64,000 nt of DNA, from NCBI GenBank assembly GCA_012656075.1, contig JAAKBF010000007.1, positions 434,001-498,000 of the forward strand, given 5' to 3'. The notes under the pieces are model-generated. The model was given only the letters and a program-made list of their open reading frames with translations. It searched no databases and was not told where the DNA came from. Positions 12,366-22,400 of this stretch are shown here, piece by piece. Numbering within the stretch: the stretch's first letter is position 1; each line of letters starts with the position of its first letter. The translations under genes were made by a program, and so were the position numbers. This DNA comes from Phytophthora hibernalis. Its lineage: Eukaryota; Oomycota; Peronosporomycetes; Peronosporales; Peronosporaceae.

Positions 12366-12452
12366 CATTCTTAAAAAGGTAAGGTGTGGGAATTTGGTCC
12401 CATTTTCCTCTATTAATCAACCGACACCGTTTGCCCCGGAATGATGGTAATT
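12366..12452 (+). repeat. Degenerate direct repeat, copy 2
   Basis: This is the second copy of the block at 11908, about 458 bases downstream in the same orientation. It shares the identical 18-base core and, about 65 bases later, a CGGAATGATGGT element. The sequence between the conserved ends has diverged, as expected of an old duplication or an eroded element. Confidence 0.45.
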
Positions 12453-12614
12453 CAGTGCATCACCCCGTACCGGTACAAAGCACCGAAACTGACAGAATGA
12501 CGGTATTCGGCTCGGTTTTTGACCAGAATAGTCTGGTTTCTGTCCGTTACCATCATTCCACACCCGTTCCGTATTGAAGCCATGCTTCAGGTGCTGGATC
12601 CGACGGTCAAGGCG

Positions 12615-13253
12615 TCACCAGTCATGAATTTGCGCTTGGCCCAGCACTCTTGGACGGCCGCGCGCTTGAACAGGAGCGACTGGTCTCTCTCTCTCGGAGG
12701 CGAACTTGTAGGCTTGCGCAACGCGACGCTGGAACGTGAGACCGCCGGCTGTGGGCATCGCTGTTATTATTCTCGATGAGGGCTGTGCGTAGAGTTCTTC
12801 GCAGCGCGTACAGCAATCCGACGTGATGTATGTAGGACGGGGCTCGGGGAACGACGCGATCGGCCCAGAGAGCGCGCGGCCGTCGTGCAAACTGCACTCG
12901 TTACACTGCAACTTGCAATGTGGTGTCCCCAGTTGCTGCAGAGACGTGGGGTCGTCATTGCAGTCCATTGCGAATACCCAACAGTGTGGCTTGTGGGGAC
13001 CGCGTGCAATCGAGTAGAATGACCGAAAATCCACCGGCAGCGTTACTGTTTCCGAGTCCACCGAATCTCCAACACGCGTAGTCATCGCTGATCCGTTCCT
13101 GAAGTTGCAGATGACATCACGCCTGGCTTGTCCACGCTGGCAAGAGGCCGGCGGTGTGATTGTGAGCAGCGCCAACATCGCAGATCCCGATTGTGCTCTG
13201 CTCTTGGTCTGCGCCAGCACGTGCCGAGCGAAGACAAAGCGCTGTTTCAGCAA
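12615..13253 (-). CDS. Hypothetical cysteine-rich protein
   Basis: This is an open minus-strand frame of 212 codons with no family I recognise. A plausible start is the ATG at 13178 (MLALLTITPPASC), which gives a short hydrophobic N terminus resembling a weak signal peptide; the frame itself is open from 13253. The middle part has eight or more cysteines, including CNEC and CCTRC, with HCWVFAMDC between, which could form a zinc-binding or disulphide-bonded fold. The last 40 residues are arginine-rich and look less gene-like. Because frame breaks are common in this window, the true ends are uncertain. It could be a secreted cysteine-rich protein, or a spurious ORF in a gene-poor stretch. Confidence 0.35.
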   Translation of the reverse strand: MLKQRFVFARHVLAQTKSRAQSGSAMLALLTITPPASCQRGQARRDVICNFRNGSAMTTRVGDSVDSETVTLPVDFRSFYSIARGPHKPHCWVFAMDCNDDPTSLQQLGTPHCKLQCNECSLHDGRALSGPIASFPEPRPTYITSDCCTRCEELYAQPSSRIITAMPTAGGLTFQRRVAQAYKFASERERPVAPVQARGRPRVLGQAQIHDW

Positions 13254-13826
13254 AGCGCTACAAGAACGAGTCGGCGATGGCGGCGAAGACCTTTCAAGTC
13301 CTTTAAAAATGAAAAATGAGGTAGAATTCCTAAGAAAGGGAGAAGGACAACTCTCAAAGGTTGGCTATGGCCACGTGAGCTCGACGGTCGACCGGGGTGC
13401 TGCGAGTGCGTTCTCGATTTGCCAAGACAGGAGCTGTGGATTGTCGACGCCGTTTCTGATCTTCAGTTTTGAGAGGCCAGATTCGATGCAGATCAACCGC
13501 TTCACCGGAACTGCCAATTACAGCCCTTCCAGCGATGCCCACCTGACTAAGACGCTAAATGCGTAGCGCCGCAGAGGCCGTGAACCTTATCCGCAATAAT
13601 CTCGGCACATTTTCGTAGGACAACTTGTCCTAGGCAACGTGTGGAGATAAAAAAGCCAATATGCACGCCTGGTTATGCAAACGCGACGGTTCGGCAAGTT
13701 GCGGTATCTTGAACAGCATCGACTTTGAAGGGGCAGCGTCAGCGCTCCAACATTCGCTCCTCACTTTCGAATTCTCCGCACCAAGCTCAAGCCTTCCGCC
13801 AGCCAGACTCCACCTTCCCTTCCGCC
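13254..13826. other. Intergenic region upstream of the inositol-phosphate synthase gene
   Basis: There are 573 bases with only weak open frames on both strands. The distal half has no recognisable content. The last 70 bases contain an initiator-like element at 13761-13774, followed by the start codon. Confidence 0.45.
13761..13774 (+). promoter_or_regulatory. Candidate oomycete initiator (Inr) of INO1
   Basis: TCACTTTCGAATTC lies 53-66 bases upstream of the INO1 start. It matches the described oomycete initiator pattern (TCATTYYNCAWTTT) at 11 of 14 positions. Distance and orientation fit a transcription start with a short leader. The match is imperfect and untested. Confidence 0.3.
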
Positions 13827-15379
13827 ATGGCGTCCTCCGACTTCTTCCAAGAGCCGTTCACGGTCAACAGCAAGAACGTCGTGTACACGGATGACGAGAT
13901 CACGTCGCAGTACTCGTACACCACGACGCGCGTGGAGGGCACGGTGGCCACGCCCCTGAGGAGAAGTACACGTTCAAGACCCAGCGCAAGGTGCCCAAGC
14001 TCGGCATCATGATCGTGGGTCTGGGCGGCAACAACGGCTCCACGCTGGTGGCCAGCATCCTCGCCAACAAGAAGCACATCACGTGGACCACCAAGGAGGG
14101 CGTGCAGGAGCCCAACTACTTCGGCTCCGTCACGCAGGCCTCCACGGTGCGTCTCGGCACGAACGCCAACGGCGAGGGCGTGTACATCCCGTTCCACAAC
14201 CTCCTGCCCATGGTCTCGCCCAACGACCTGGTCATCGGCGGCTGGGACATCTCGTCGCTCAACCTGGCCGAGGCCATGAAGCGCGCCCAGGTGCTGGACC
14301 ACGACCTGCAGCGTCAGCTCGTGCCGCACCTCGAGACCATCAAGCCGCTGCCCTCCATCTACTACCCGGACTTCATTGCCGCCAACCAGGCTGACCGCGC
14401 CGACAACCTGCTCAATGGTTCCAAGCAGGAGCACCTGGACGCCGTACGTCAGCAGATCCGCGACTTCAAGCAGAGCAACGGCCTCGACAAGGTCATCGTG
14501 CTGTGGTCCGCCAACACGGAGCGCTTCTCGGACATTGTCGAGGGTGTGAACGACACTTCCGCTAACCTGCTCGAGTCCATCAAGGCCAGCGAGCCCGAGG
14601 TTTCGCCGTCCACCGTCTTCGCGGTGGCCTCGATCCTCGAGGGCTGCTCGTACATCAACGGCAGCCCCCAGAACACGTTCGTGCCTGGCGTGCTGGACCT
14701 GGCCGAGGAGAAGAAGGTCTTTGTGGGCGGAGACGACTTCAAGTCGGGCCAGACCAAGATGAAGTCGGTGCTCGTGGACTTCCTCGTGTCGGCCGGCATC
14801 AAGCCCACATCCATCGTGAGCTACAACCACCTGGGCAACAACGACGGCAAGAACCTGTCGGCGCCGCAGCAGTTCCGCTCCAAGGAGATCTCCAAGTCGA
14901 ACGTCGTGGACGACATGGTGGCCTCCAACCGCCTGCTGTACAAGGAGAACGAGCACCCGGACCACGTCGTCGTCATCAAGTACGTGCCGTTCGTGGGCGA
15001 CAGCAAGCGCGCGCTGGACGAGTACACGTCCAAGATCTTCATGAACGGCCAGAACACCATCTCGATGCACAACACGTGCGAGGACTCGCTGCTGGCGTCG
15101 CCTCTGATTCTCGACCTGGTGCTCGTGTGCGAGCTGGCCGAGCGCATCACGCTCAAGAAGGAGGGCGCCAAGGACTTTGAGCACCTGCACTCGATCCTGT
15201 CCATCCTGAGCTACATGCTCAAGGCGCCGCTCGTTCCGCGTGGTACGCCCGTGGTCAACGCGCTCTTTGCGCAGCGCGAGTGCATGATCAACATCTTCCG
15301 CGCATGCGTGGGTCTCGCACCCGAGAGTCACATGCTGCTGGAGAACAAGCTCGCCAGCGAGATCGACGCGCGCCAGTAA
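13827..15379 (+). CDS. INO1: Inositol-3-phosphate synthase (myo-inositol-1-phosphate synthase)
   Basis: The enzyme converts glucose 6-phosphate to 1D-myo-inositol 3-phosphate with NAD+, the committed step of inositol synthesis and so of phosphatidylinositol supply. About 517 residues are encoded without introns, the normal family length. The NAD-binding loop GLGGNNGSTL follows at about residue 60. Further family signatures are LWSANTERF, NGSPQNTFVPG, GDDFKSGQTK and SYNHLGNNDGKN, which form the active site. The start ATG at 13827 gives MASSDFFQEPF. One base is missing in the C run at 13953-13956; the conserved protein is in one frame before it and another after it. Codons are strongly biased to C or G at third positions, which suggests high expression. 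A 514-codon open frame on the opposite strand is a shadow of this bias. SERP1 follows 340 bases downstream. Confidence 0.95.
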
Positions 15380-15716
15380 ACTGCGTCGCCCGCTGTATTG
15401 CTACATGTACCTGTAGCATGCATCCTGCCGCGCTAGCGCAGACATAATTCTCTTATTTTCAGTCAATACACACCGTATTACTTGTCCGTTGCCAAAGGTG
15501 TTGCATTTGTTGCTGGTGTGCAATGCAACATGAGCTTGAAGTCAACACCGGAACATGCGTCGCGTGGTCCACGTAACCTTCGTGTCCCGCACACATCTTT
15601 GAAATCCAAAGAAAGATCTGGCTGGACACGTGGCCGCCTCACAATTGGTCGAAAAGCGATTTTCAACGCCTTGCATCCCATTTCCAAATCTGCAAGCATA
15701 TCAACCTCTGATCACC
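15380..15716. other. Intergenic region between INO1 and SERP1
   Basis: These 337 bases hold a TACATGTA palindrome at 15402-15409, just after the INO1 stop, inside the longer imperfect hairpin CATG...TACATGTACCTGTAGCATG. The hairpin may mark the INO1 3' end. The rest should contain the SERP1 promoter, with no clear element. Confidence 0.4.
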
Positions 15717-16052
15717 ATGGTGCGTCAGCTCTGTCACTGGCTGTATACAGCACAGGCTTCTCACGTTTCTGTATGTTGTCGTCCTGCAGGCCGCCCCGCG
15801 AAGATGCGTCTGCGCTCCGAGAAGCACCTGTCCAACATCACCAAGCGCGGCCATGTTTCGCAGCCTCAGAAGGTGCGACATGCGTCTTGAGCCCCATGTA
15901 TCCATTGCATACTCTGATTGGTGGTGTCCGTATTGTATTCGTAGGAGGAGAAGGGCTACAGCGTGGGTCCCATTCTCATGGGCTTCTTCCTGTTCGTGCT
16001 CGTGGGCTCGTCCGTGATCCAGATCCTGCGGACGGCCCAGCTTGGCCTGTAA
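15717..16052 (+). CDS. Stress-associated ER protein, SERP1/RAMP4 family
   Basis: RAMP4/SERP1 is a tail-anchored ER protein that associates with the Sec61 translocon and protects membrane proteins during ER stress. The gene encodes about 64 residues: a basic N-terminal region with RSEKHLSNITKRGHV, which matches the family core, then one C-terminal membrane helix (about residues 38-58) ending RTAQLGL. Three exons are proposed: 15717-15719 (only the ATG), 15790-15872 and 15945-16052, with introns of 70 and 72 nt. Joining the ATG to exon 2 needs one extra C in the run at 15794-15797, giving MAAPAKMRLRSEKH. Otherwise translation would start at the internal ATG at 15803. The gene is convergent with the MANF-like gene. 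Confidence 0.85.
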
Positions 16053-16392
16053 GGCAGCACCCAAGCATCCGTCAGTGTGTATGGAGCGACGACAAGAGCA
16101 TACAAGTGCAGCTGCAACGACGCAATGATTCCGTATCTAGGACATTTCTGTCAAAAGTGCTGGCTTCAGAGCCGTGACATTGCTGCAGTTGTCGCTCCCC
16201 GCCGCTAATTTAATAGTAACTGCTTCCTATCCAAGTGTTCATCGCTGTCAGTTGGAGCAAATCGGTACTCTCTTTGACTGTAGCTGACACTTTTGTAGCT
16301 GGTACTTTTGAGTGTTTTATTGAATCAATACGCAGTCAAGAGTGTGTTCTTGCAATGAGGCTTGCTGCCTGGCTGCGGCGTGTCTTCCTTGT

Positions 16393-17131
16393 CTACAATT
16401 CCGAGTGCAGGGACTCGGTGTCCTTGATCTTGGCGATGAAGTCCGCCTTCTCCACGCAGCCGACGCACTCGACGCCGCGCTCGCCCAGGATCTTCCGCAG
16501 CTGCTTGACGCGCATCTTGGAGTAGTCTGTGTTGGCATCCGTCTTGACGGCTGCATCAGACAATAAACACCAGTCAGCCAAGTGTGCACACTAAACATCA
16601 TCCTTCGTTTGCAGGCCGACGTACGGAATCGCATGGAGCAGAAGTCCGGGTTCTTCTTCTCGAGGACTTGCAGATCTTGAGCGTGTCCTTCTTGAACGAC
16701 ACCTGGCGAGCCACATCCGCCTTCAGCGGCTCCAGGTTGTAGCACTGCATCATTGCATTGGAATCACCAATTGTCAGCCAAAAACTAAAAACGTATCCAT
16801 TTCCTCCCAGGAGCTACGTACCAGCTTGTTGTCCTTGGTGCTGAGCTTCTTGCTGCAGTGCTTCGTCACGGCCTTCTCAGCCAGATCCTGCTTCTTGCCC
16901 TTGGGCGTCTCCTCCACCAACTGCGCGTACGTGACCTTCAGGTCGTCGATCACCTTGACGCACACTGTATCAATCAAGAGATTCCCGTGTCAATCGCAGA
17001 GTTTTCAATGGCAATTTATTGCAGCATTGGAACGGACCTTCGCACTGCTTGTCGTCAGCCTGAACCGTTGGGGAAGCGCCCAGCACGAGCGCCACGAGGG
17101 CCAGCATCATAACTCGCTTGGTGCTCCACAT
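16393..17131 (-). CDS. MANF/CDNF (ARMET) family ER protein
   Basis: MANF proteins are small soluble ER-resident proteins induced by unfolded-protein stress; they carry a saposin-like N-terminal domain and a SAP-like C-terminal domain. Four exons (17038-17131, 16822-16964, 16625-16744, 16393-16550) give about 171 residues. The order is a cleavable signal peptide (MWSTKRVMMLALVALVLG), then the saposin-like domain beginning QCEVCVKVIDDLK, then the SAP-like domain (MRVKQLRKIL) with a CVGC motif. Eight cysteines follow the animal MANF pattern: CxxC, four singles, CxxC. The C terminus is HSEL, a KDEL-type ER-retrieval signal. Introns are 73, 77 and 74 nt. One base is missing near 16665, where the frame changes within KICKVLEKKNPDFC. 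It is convergent with SERP1, and both belong to the ER-stress response in animals. Confidence 0.88.
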
Positions 17132-17461
17132 CTTTGCAGTACGACGGATATCCTGAAATGGCTCGGCTGGAAGCGACGCGTGTTCAGTACCCTCTCCAAC
17201 TCGATTTGCTTAACGTGGAAGACATGGACGGGTAAGAGTTCTCAACTCTCTCTACATATAAATTTCAAGTGAAACGTTAAGTCGCCCGTGTCAATCCCGC
17301 TTTATTAACTGTGCACGGGTTCCGACGAGCTGCCACGTGGACCGAAGCGGTGTGATCCGAACATGGCTACACTGGACTGCACTTGGATACCGATGTGCAT
17401 TAGAATTGAAGCCGCTTCAATTCAATGAAGTGCTTGCTTAATGGTCCTAACGTTATTCCCT
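17132..17461. other. Intergenic region between the MANF-like and ArfGAP genes
   Basis: These 330 bases separate the MANF-like start from the 3' end of the ArfGAP gene, both on the minus strand. The stretch should hold the MANF-like promoter and the ArfGAP 3' untranslated region. No open frame or repeat of note is seen. Confidence 0.4.
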
Positions 17462-19237
17462 TCAACCGTAGCGCGATTGCAAGTCATTGAAGAAGCCGCT
17501 CGTCATGTTCTTGAGCTGTTGTAACAAAATATGTGAGCGCCACTCATAACAACCAAGAATGCAGAAGTCATCCTCACCTTTGTAGCCTTGGTCGCCATGT
17601 TGTCTTTCATCATCTGCAGTTGATACGCTGCCTCATCGCTCACTGCGTCATTCACAAGATTACAGTTAGGAATCACACTGCTAGCCAATCAGTCAATGTC
17701 AAAAGCGACGTACTCTCTCCAGAGGCGGATCGGCCGCGGGTGTTGTTACCATAGAAAGCATCGCTTGAAATCGACTGGGAGCCCTGGAATCTTGAAAGCT
17801 GCGAGTTGTCAGCCTGCACCGCCTCGCCACCGAAGAAGTTATCGGAGGAAATCGACTTGGCATTCTTGTATTTGTCCAGGGTCTGGGTTTGGACCGGGGC
17901 GGGCTGATACGCTGCCGGTGCAGGTGGAGGAGCTCTGGCCGACGGACGCTCACTTTACAACCACGAGCATCAAAACGTTAGAATTGGAACATTCAGTGTA
18001 ACGACAAGAGTGTGCAGCTCACTCTTCGGCTTCCTGCAAAGCTCGTGCCAGTGCCTCATCGTCCTTGAGCTGTTTCTCCGTTGAAATCTCTTCGGCAGAG
18101 GGAGCAGGCGGGGAGGGTTCTACAAGGTGTCAAATGGGCATTCTGACTTCAATTAGTACAGCACGACGACAGCACAATTGCTACAGCACCAACTCAATGG
18201 AAATGGAAATTGACGCACCTCAAACGGAATGTCATCGAAGTCAAAGTCGTCGGTACCAGTCGAAAGCTTGGTAGCTCCCAGACGCGTTGCCTTTCCACCC
18301 GTCGACAGCTTCGTTGCTCCGAGACGAGTAGCCTATGGTTTCGATACATATCCAAAGGGCCCAAAACTTAGCACGCTAAAGCAAACAAACCACAACCAAC
18401 CTATTTACCTTGGCAGTGCGCGTGTTCAGTCGTCCAGCGCCAGTCGTAGCGGGAGTCGTGGCCTCTCCATCCTTCGCTCCCAGCAACACCACCGGACGGT
18501 TGACATTCAGCAGGCCTGCCTGCGGTACAGAAGTTGCAACCGGCGTCGGCTTCTTCACCGCAGGTGCAGCTGGCACCTCCGCTTCAAGTGGCCGGTCACA
18601 GCTCCGCATTGGTCTCGCCCTTGATCTCCACGTGCTTCACCAAAGCTTCCAGTCCATCAATCTCCTCATTCGGAGTTTCCTACATCATCATAAACAAATA
18701 AAATCATCAATCAACCAATAACTTCCTCAAAAAAGCAATAAACAAATCTTCACCTCGACTTCTGGGGCGACGATCTGCAGCGTCGAGGCCTTGACCTTCT
18801 TTGCCAGCGCGATCTTGTACATCTGCGCCGCCTTGGAGTTGTATTTCGCCTCAATCTGTCATCAAACCCAATTAAATTCAGCCACAAAGCCCCCTAAACT
18901 CCTGCAACAGCTCCACACTCACACTTGTCATCTCCGCAGCCCCGTACTGCTTGAAGAACTTGCGCGCCTCGGCGTTACCGCCCTCCGTCATGGCCTTGAG
19001 CTGGTCCTCCGTCCACTCGTCCATGTCGATGGAGCGCACGAACGACAGGTGCACGCCTAAGCGGCGGTGATACCCCGAGCAGTCCAGACAGATGAACACG
19101 CCGTACGTGACCGTGGCCCACGTCGGGTGGCGCTTGTTGCAGTCGAAGCATCCCTTGTTGGCCACGGACGAGCGCAGCTTCTGGAACCACGCGTCGCGCA
19201 CCTGCGTGGGCACGTACACAGGCTTTCCTGAGCTCAT
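17462..19237 (-). CDS. ArfGAP2/3-type ADP-ribosylation factor GTPase-activating protein
   Basis: The protein stimulates GTP hydrolysis on Arf GTPases and is tied to COPI vesicle traffic in this subfamily. About 419 residues come from eight exons (18923-19237, 18754-18855, 18409-18679, 18219-18332, 18023-18119, 17714-17952, 17578-17642, 17462-17515) separated by introns of 62-99 nt. Exon 1 encodes the zinc-finger GAP domain: CFDC and, 16 residues later, CLDC, then the arginine finger in SGYHRRLGVHLSFVRS. The C-terminal half has the subfamily marks KSISSDNFFG and SQSISSDAFYG, ending GFFNDLQSRYG. Exon 4 carries an internal duplication of ATRLGATKLSTG. The frame slips near 18110 (G run) and near 18590-18600 (two bases); both fit lost bases. 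A 167-base divergent promoter separates it from the next gene. Confidence 0.87.
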
Positions 19238-19404
19238 TCTATCTGTCTTATTCCACTGTCGTCACGTCGATCTATGCCCTTGAGAGGAAAAAGCCAAATG
19301 AAGCTGTAACGGCTGAAGCGAGACTATTTCCGGACGCAAATATTGGTGATTGGCCCAACTTTGCGCCGAAATAGTCACTTCAACATCGCGGACCAGTCGG
19401 GAGC

Positions 19405-22400
19405 ATGGACCCGCTGCAGCATTTAGTGGCAGCGCGTCGGCCGCTGCCTTCGCCTCGATCTAAGACGAAAAATGGAGCAGCCAGGAACGTGTTTGTACTG
19501 CCGGTGATTCATCAGTTTGAGCCGGTGCTGGCGTCCTCGCCCAAGGCGTATATGGTCGCAAACGCCGTGAAGAAGCAGAAGGAGCAGGTTAATGGGGAGT
19601 TGGGAGGGCTGGAAGCTGCTGCAATTACATTAGAGTCGCCACTGATGATGCCGAGTCAGCCGCAACGACCGAAGGCTAAGGAGGAGTGGAATCGCCTCGA
19701 GTTTTACGACCCCAGCCACCGACGGGGATGTCGTCTCGGACAGACGTGGGTATCTACAGGTACAGTCAAGGGACGGAGCAACGGATGGCGATCAAGCCGT
19801 TGTTCGAGCAGAGGAGAGACTCGGAGGAGGTGAAGCCTCCGTCGGCGAAGAAGAAGGCTAGAAGAGGCTCGAAGAAAGAAGCTGGTGAGAGTGTGGGTGT
19901 TGTCGAGGATGATCTGGATGTTAGTGAAAGGCCTGCTGTGTTGAAAATGAAGGATGGAGAGGATGAGGACATTGTTTTGGAACCTGATGAGATTCAAGGT
20001 ACATCGAACCAAGATGAATCGAGAACGATATCGCCTAGTCTTGTTGACTACTGCGGCACTCCCGTTGGGAACAGTGGAGGTTTGGAAAGTTTGGAGGAGG
20101 AACTCTCAGTGATGCGAATCAGTCAAGCGACACAGCAGAGAATAGAGGTCCTTCCCTGCTGAAGAAGTTGGATATTTCTTCCTGCTACGAGCCCTTTTTG
20201 AAGACGGAGGGGCCTAAGTTGACCTGGATGCGAGACATTATCGGAACAGCTTCACCAGCTACTACATGTACGACGGAAAGCTTGGATTTGACGCCGCCGT
20301 CTGCAGCTAATCGAGCTCCAAAGTCCGATATGGTCGTTTATAAAACCTTGGGAAAGGACCTGCGAGCTCTTGGAGGTAGAAATGTTCTTGTTACCGTACT
20401 TCTCAGCTCGTGTGGAGCAGCTCATATCACCTGCAAAGGTGATGAAAGCGCTCACGAAAGTATCATTGCTATGTCTGACTCTGAGCTGGAACAGTCAAAA
20501 TTGGTTCGCCCAGACCTGCAAGTGTTTACACCGAAGTGGGCAGAATGGATCATTACGAGAGTGCGCTGTGACTCCAGGTTAAGCTTTTATTTGGATCTTA
20601 TCGATGCTGAAGAACGAGAAAAGCGCATCTGCTTTTCTGAAATTCTACGTGTCAATGGCAAAAAAATCATTGTTGAAATGGCCGCGCTAATGACAGCATC
20701 CAGTCTGCTCATTTCTGTTAGAGAGGCAACGTCAACTGGCAACAACGCCGAGATATTGCTTGCAGTCGATGATTTGCGGCGCCTTGCATTATCACTGGGC
20801 AAGTGGTCGATTGAAGGTGGCGCTGATCAAGAGGTGTCTTCACTATTTGATGATCGGGGTTCCTAAGCCAGGTTGCCACCAAAAGCAATGTGATTCGACT
20901 AAGTATGAGCTGTTCAGGGTTTGCTGATGAGTTTGACGATTCATTGTTAAAAGGTGAATGCCAAGTAATATCCACCGAGGTAACTACCGACGTCTCTGCG
21001 AGAGAGAATACGCTGATCAACCTTGAGCTAATAGACTCGACAAACCTCGTACGTGAGCTACTCGACGAAAACAGGTCTGTTGGGACTGTAGCTTTGTTAG
21101 TGCAGGCGTATGTCGAGAGTGGCATGCTGTCGACATTACGGCACTTTCAGCAGCAAGAGGCGATACAGCTAAACGTGACCGCTTTCATGCAACAAGCTGC
21201 CAGTACTGATAGTGAGGCCGCGTTTAATGCCCGTGTGGAGCAAAACCTGGAGACAGCAAGGATGTCAAAACTCAGGGTAAGTACTAATTTCGGGGCCCCA
21301 AAAGTCTACTAGCTAGGTCGTGTTTGCCTGGTTCTCATAACTGTTTGTCTGGTTGAACGTACTAGGAAATCGCCTTTGCGTCTATCGTAGAGGACATGAT
21401 TCTTGACTTAATTGCGTTTGAATGTTGTGTCGAGATTCATGCGGCTAAATACTCAGGCGGGTTCAACGATCACTACGCAAGTAAAGTTCAAGCCACGTAT
21501 CGCATGAGTGCCCAGAAGAAATCGTACGACCACAAGCGACACGTCCGAATGCGCGCAGCACAAATGCTGCAAGCCTTGCAGCGAGGTATCATCGCTCGGC
21601 GGCGATACAGCGAGATGAAAGTGGAGCGAGAAAATATTTATTCTACGGCTTTCGATCGAGCTTGTACCATGCGACCGCGAACATGAAAGACCCACGACTC
21701 AAAGCTCGTGAACTAAGTACGGAGGCTGAACGACGACGGCATGCTTTTCTTATGCAAGCTATTCAAGGTTACGTGGCCGAAAACTTTATTGATGACGAAT
21801 TTGGAGTATCTGCCCAGCTTGTTCGAGACATCTACAATGAGCACGGAGTGGTGGTAGGGTGCTCGACAAATTTTGGCGATGTAGTGGCATCCTATCTAGG
21901 AACCGCCCCGGACCAAGCTTTGTATGCTCGTGTTGGAGATTTGACCCATGAATTCGACGCTAACGCACCACCACGACAGTATTCAAACAGCCAGGTTAGC
22001 GCTGCACTATTGCTCGGATTGAGAGATCAATATGACGACACCTTCGGTCTCTCTTCGAGTGCTCGTCGAGTGAACACTGGGGGCGTGCAACGACCGAGGC
22101 AAAACACACTGGGGGTAGATGATTCCGGGCCACCAAGATGGATGCTGAAGACGTCTTCGTGCTTCCAGCAATCTAATCTTGATCGACTAGCTGGTCTTCG
22201 CCTCACTCGTAACGCAGTCGGAAAAAGTCAGCTCATCTTGTGGCTCGAGACTACCGCAACGTCCTTGCTTTATCGTTTGAGTCGTTTGATAGTTGTCGCG
22301 CCATTTGGGAGGCTGACATTCGATTTCGGCAAGAACAGCAACGTGTGTTGGACACTTTTTCGGTCGACGAGCTTGCTCAACACTGCCTGGATCTCCTGAT

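Larger units (their letters stand above)
11375..12614. other. AT-rich intergenic region
   Basis: This is the longest gap in the window and is clearly richer in A and T than the genes around it. No open frame here has coding character. It contains two degenerate copies of a block of about 80 bases (near 11908 and 12366) and one TACCGGTA palindrome at 12468. It may be the eroded remains of a transposable element, but no terminal repeats or transposase fragments are visible. Confidence 0.5.

Noticed and set aside
13105..13566. 153-codon plus-strand ORF upstream of INO1
   Set aside because: It overlaps the minus-strand cysteine-rich ORF, has no domain pattern, and its composition looks random.
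13787..15331. 514-codon minus-strand ORF opposite INO1
   Set aside because: It mirrors the strongly GC3-biased INO1 gene; its protein is His/Val/Leu-rich and without any family pattern, while the plus strand encodes a clear enzyme.
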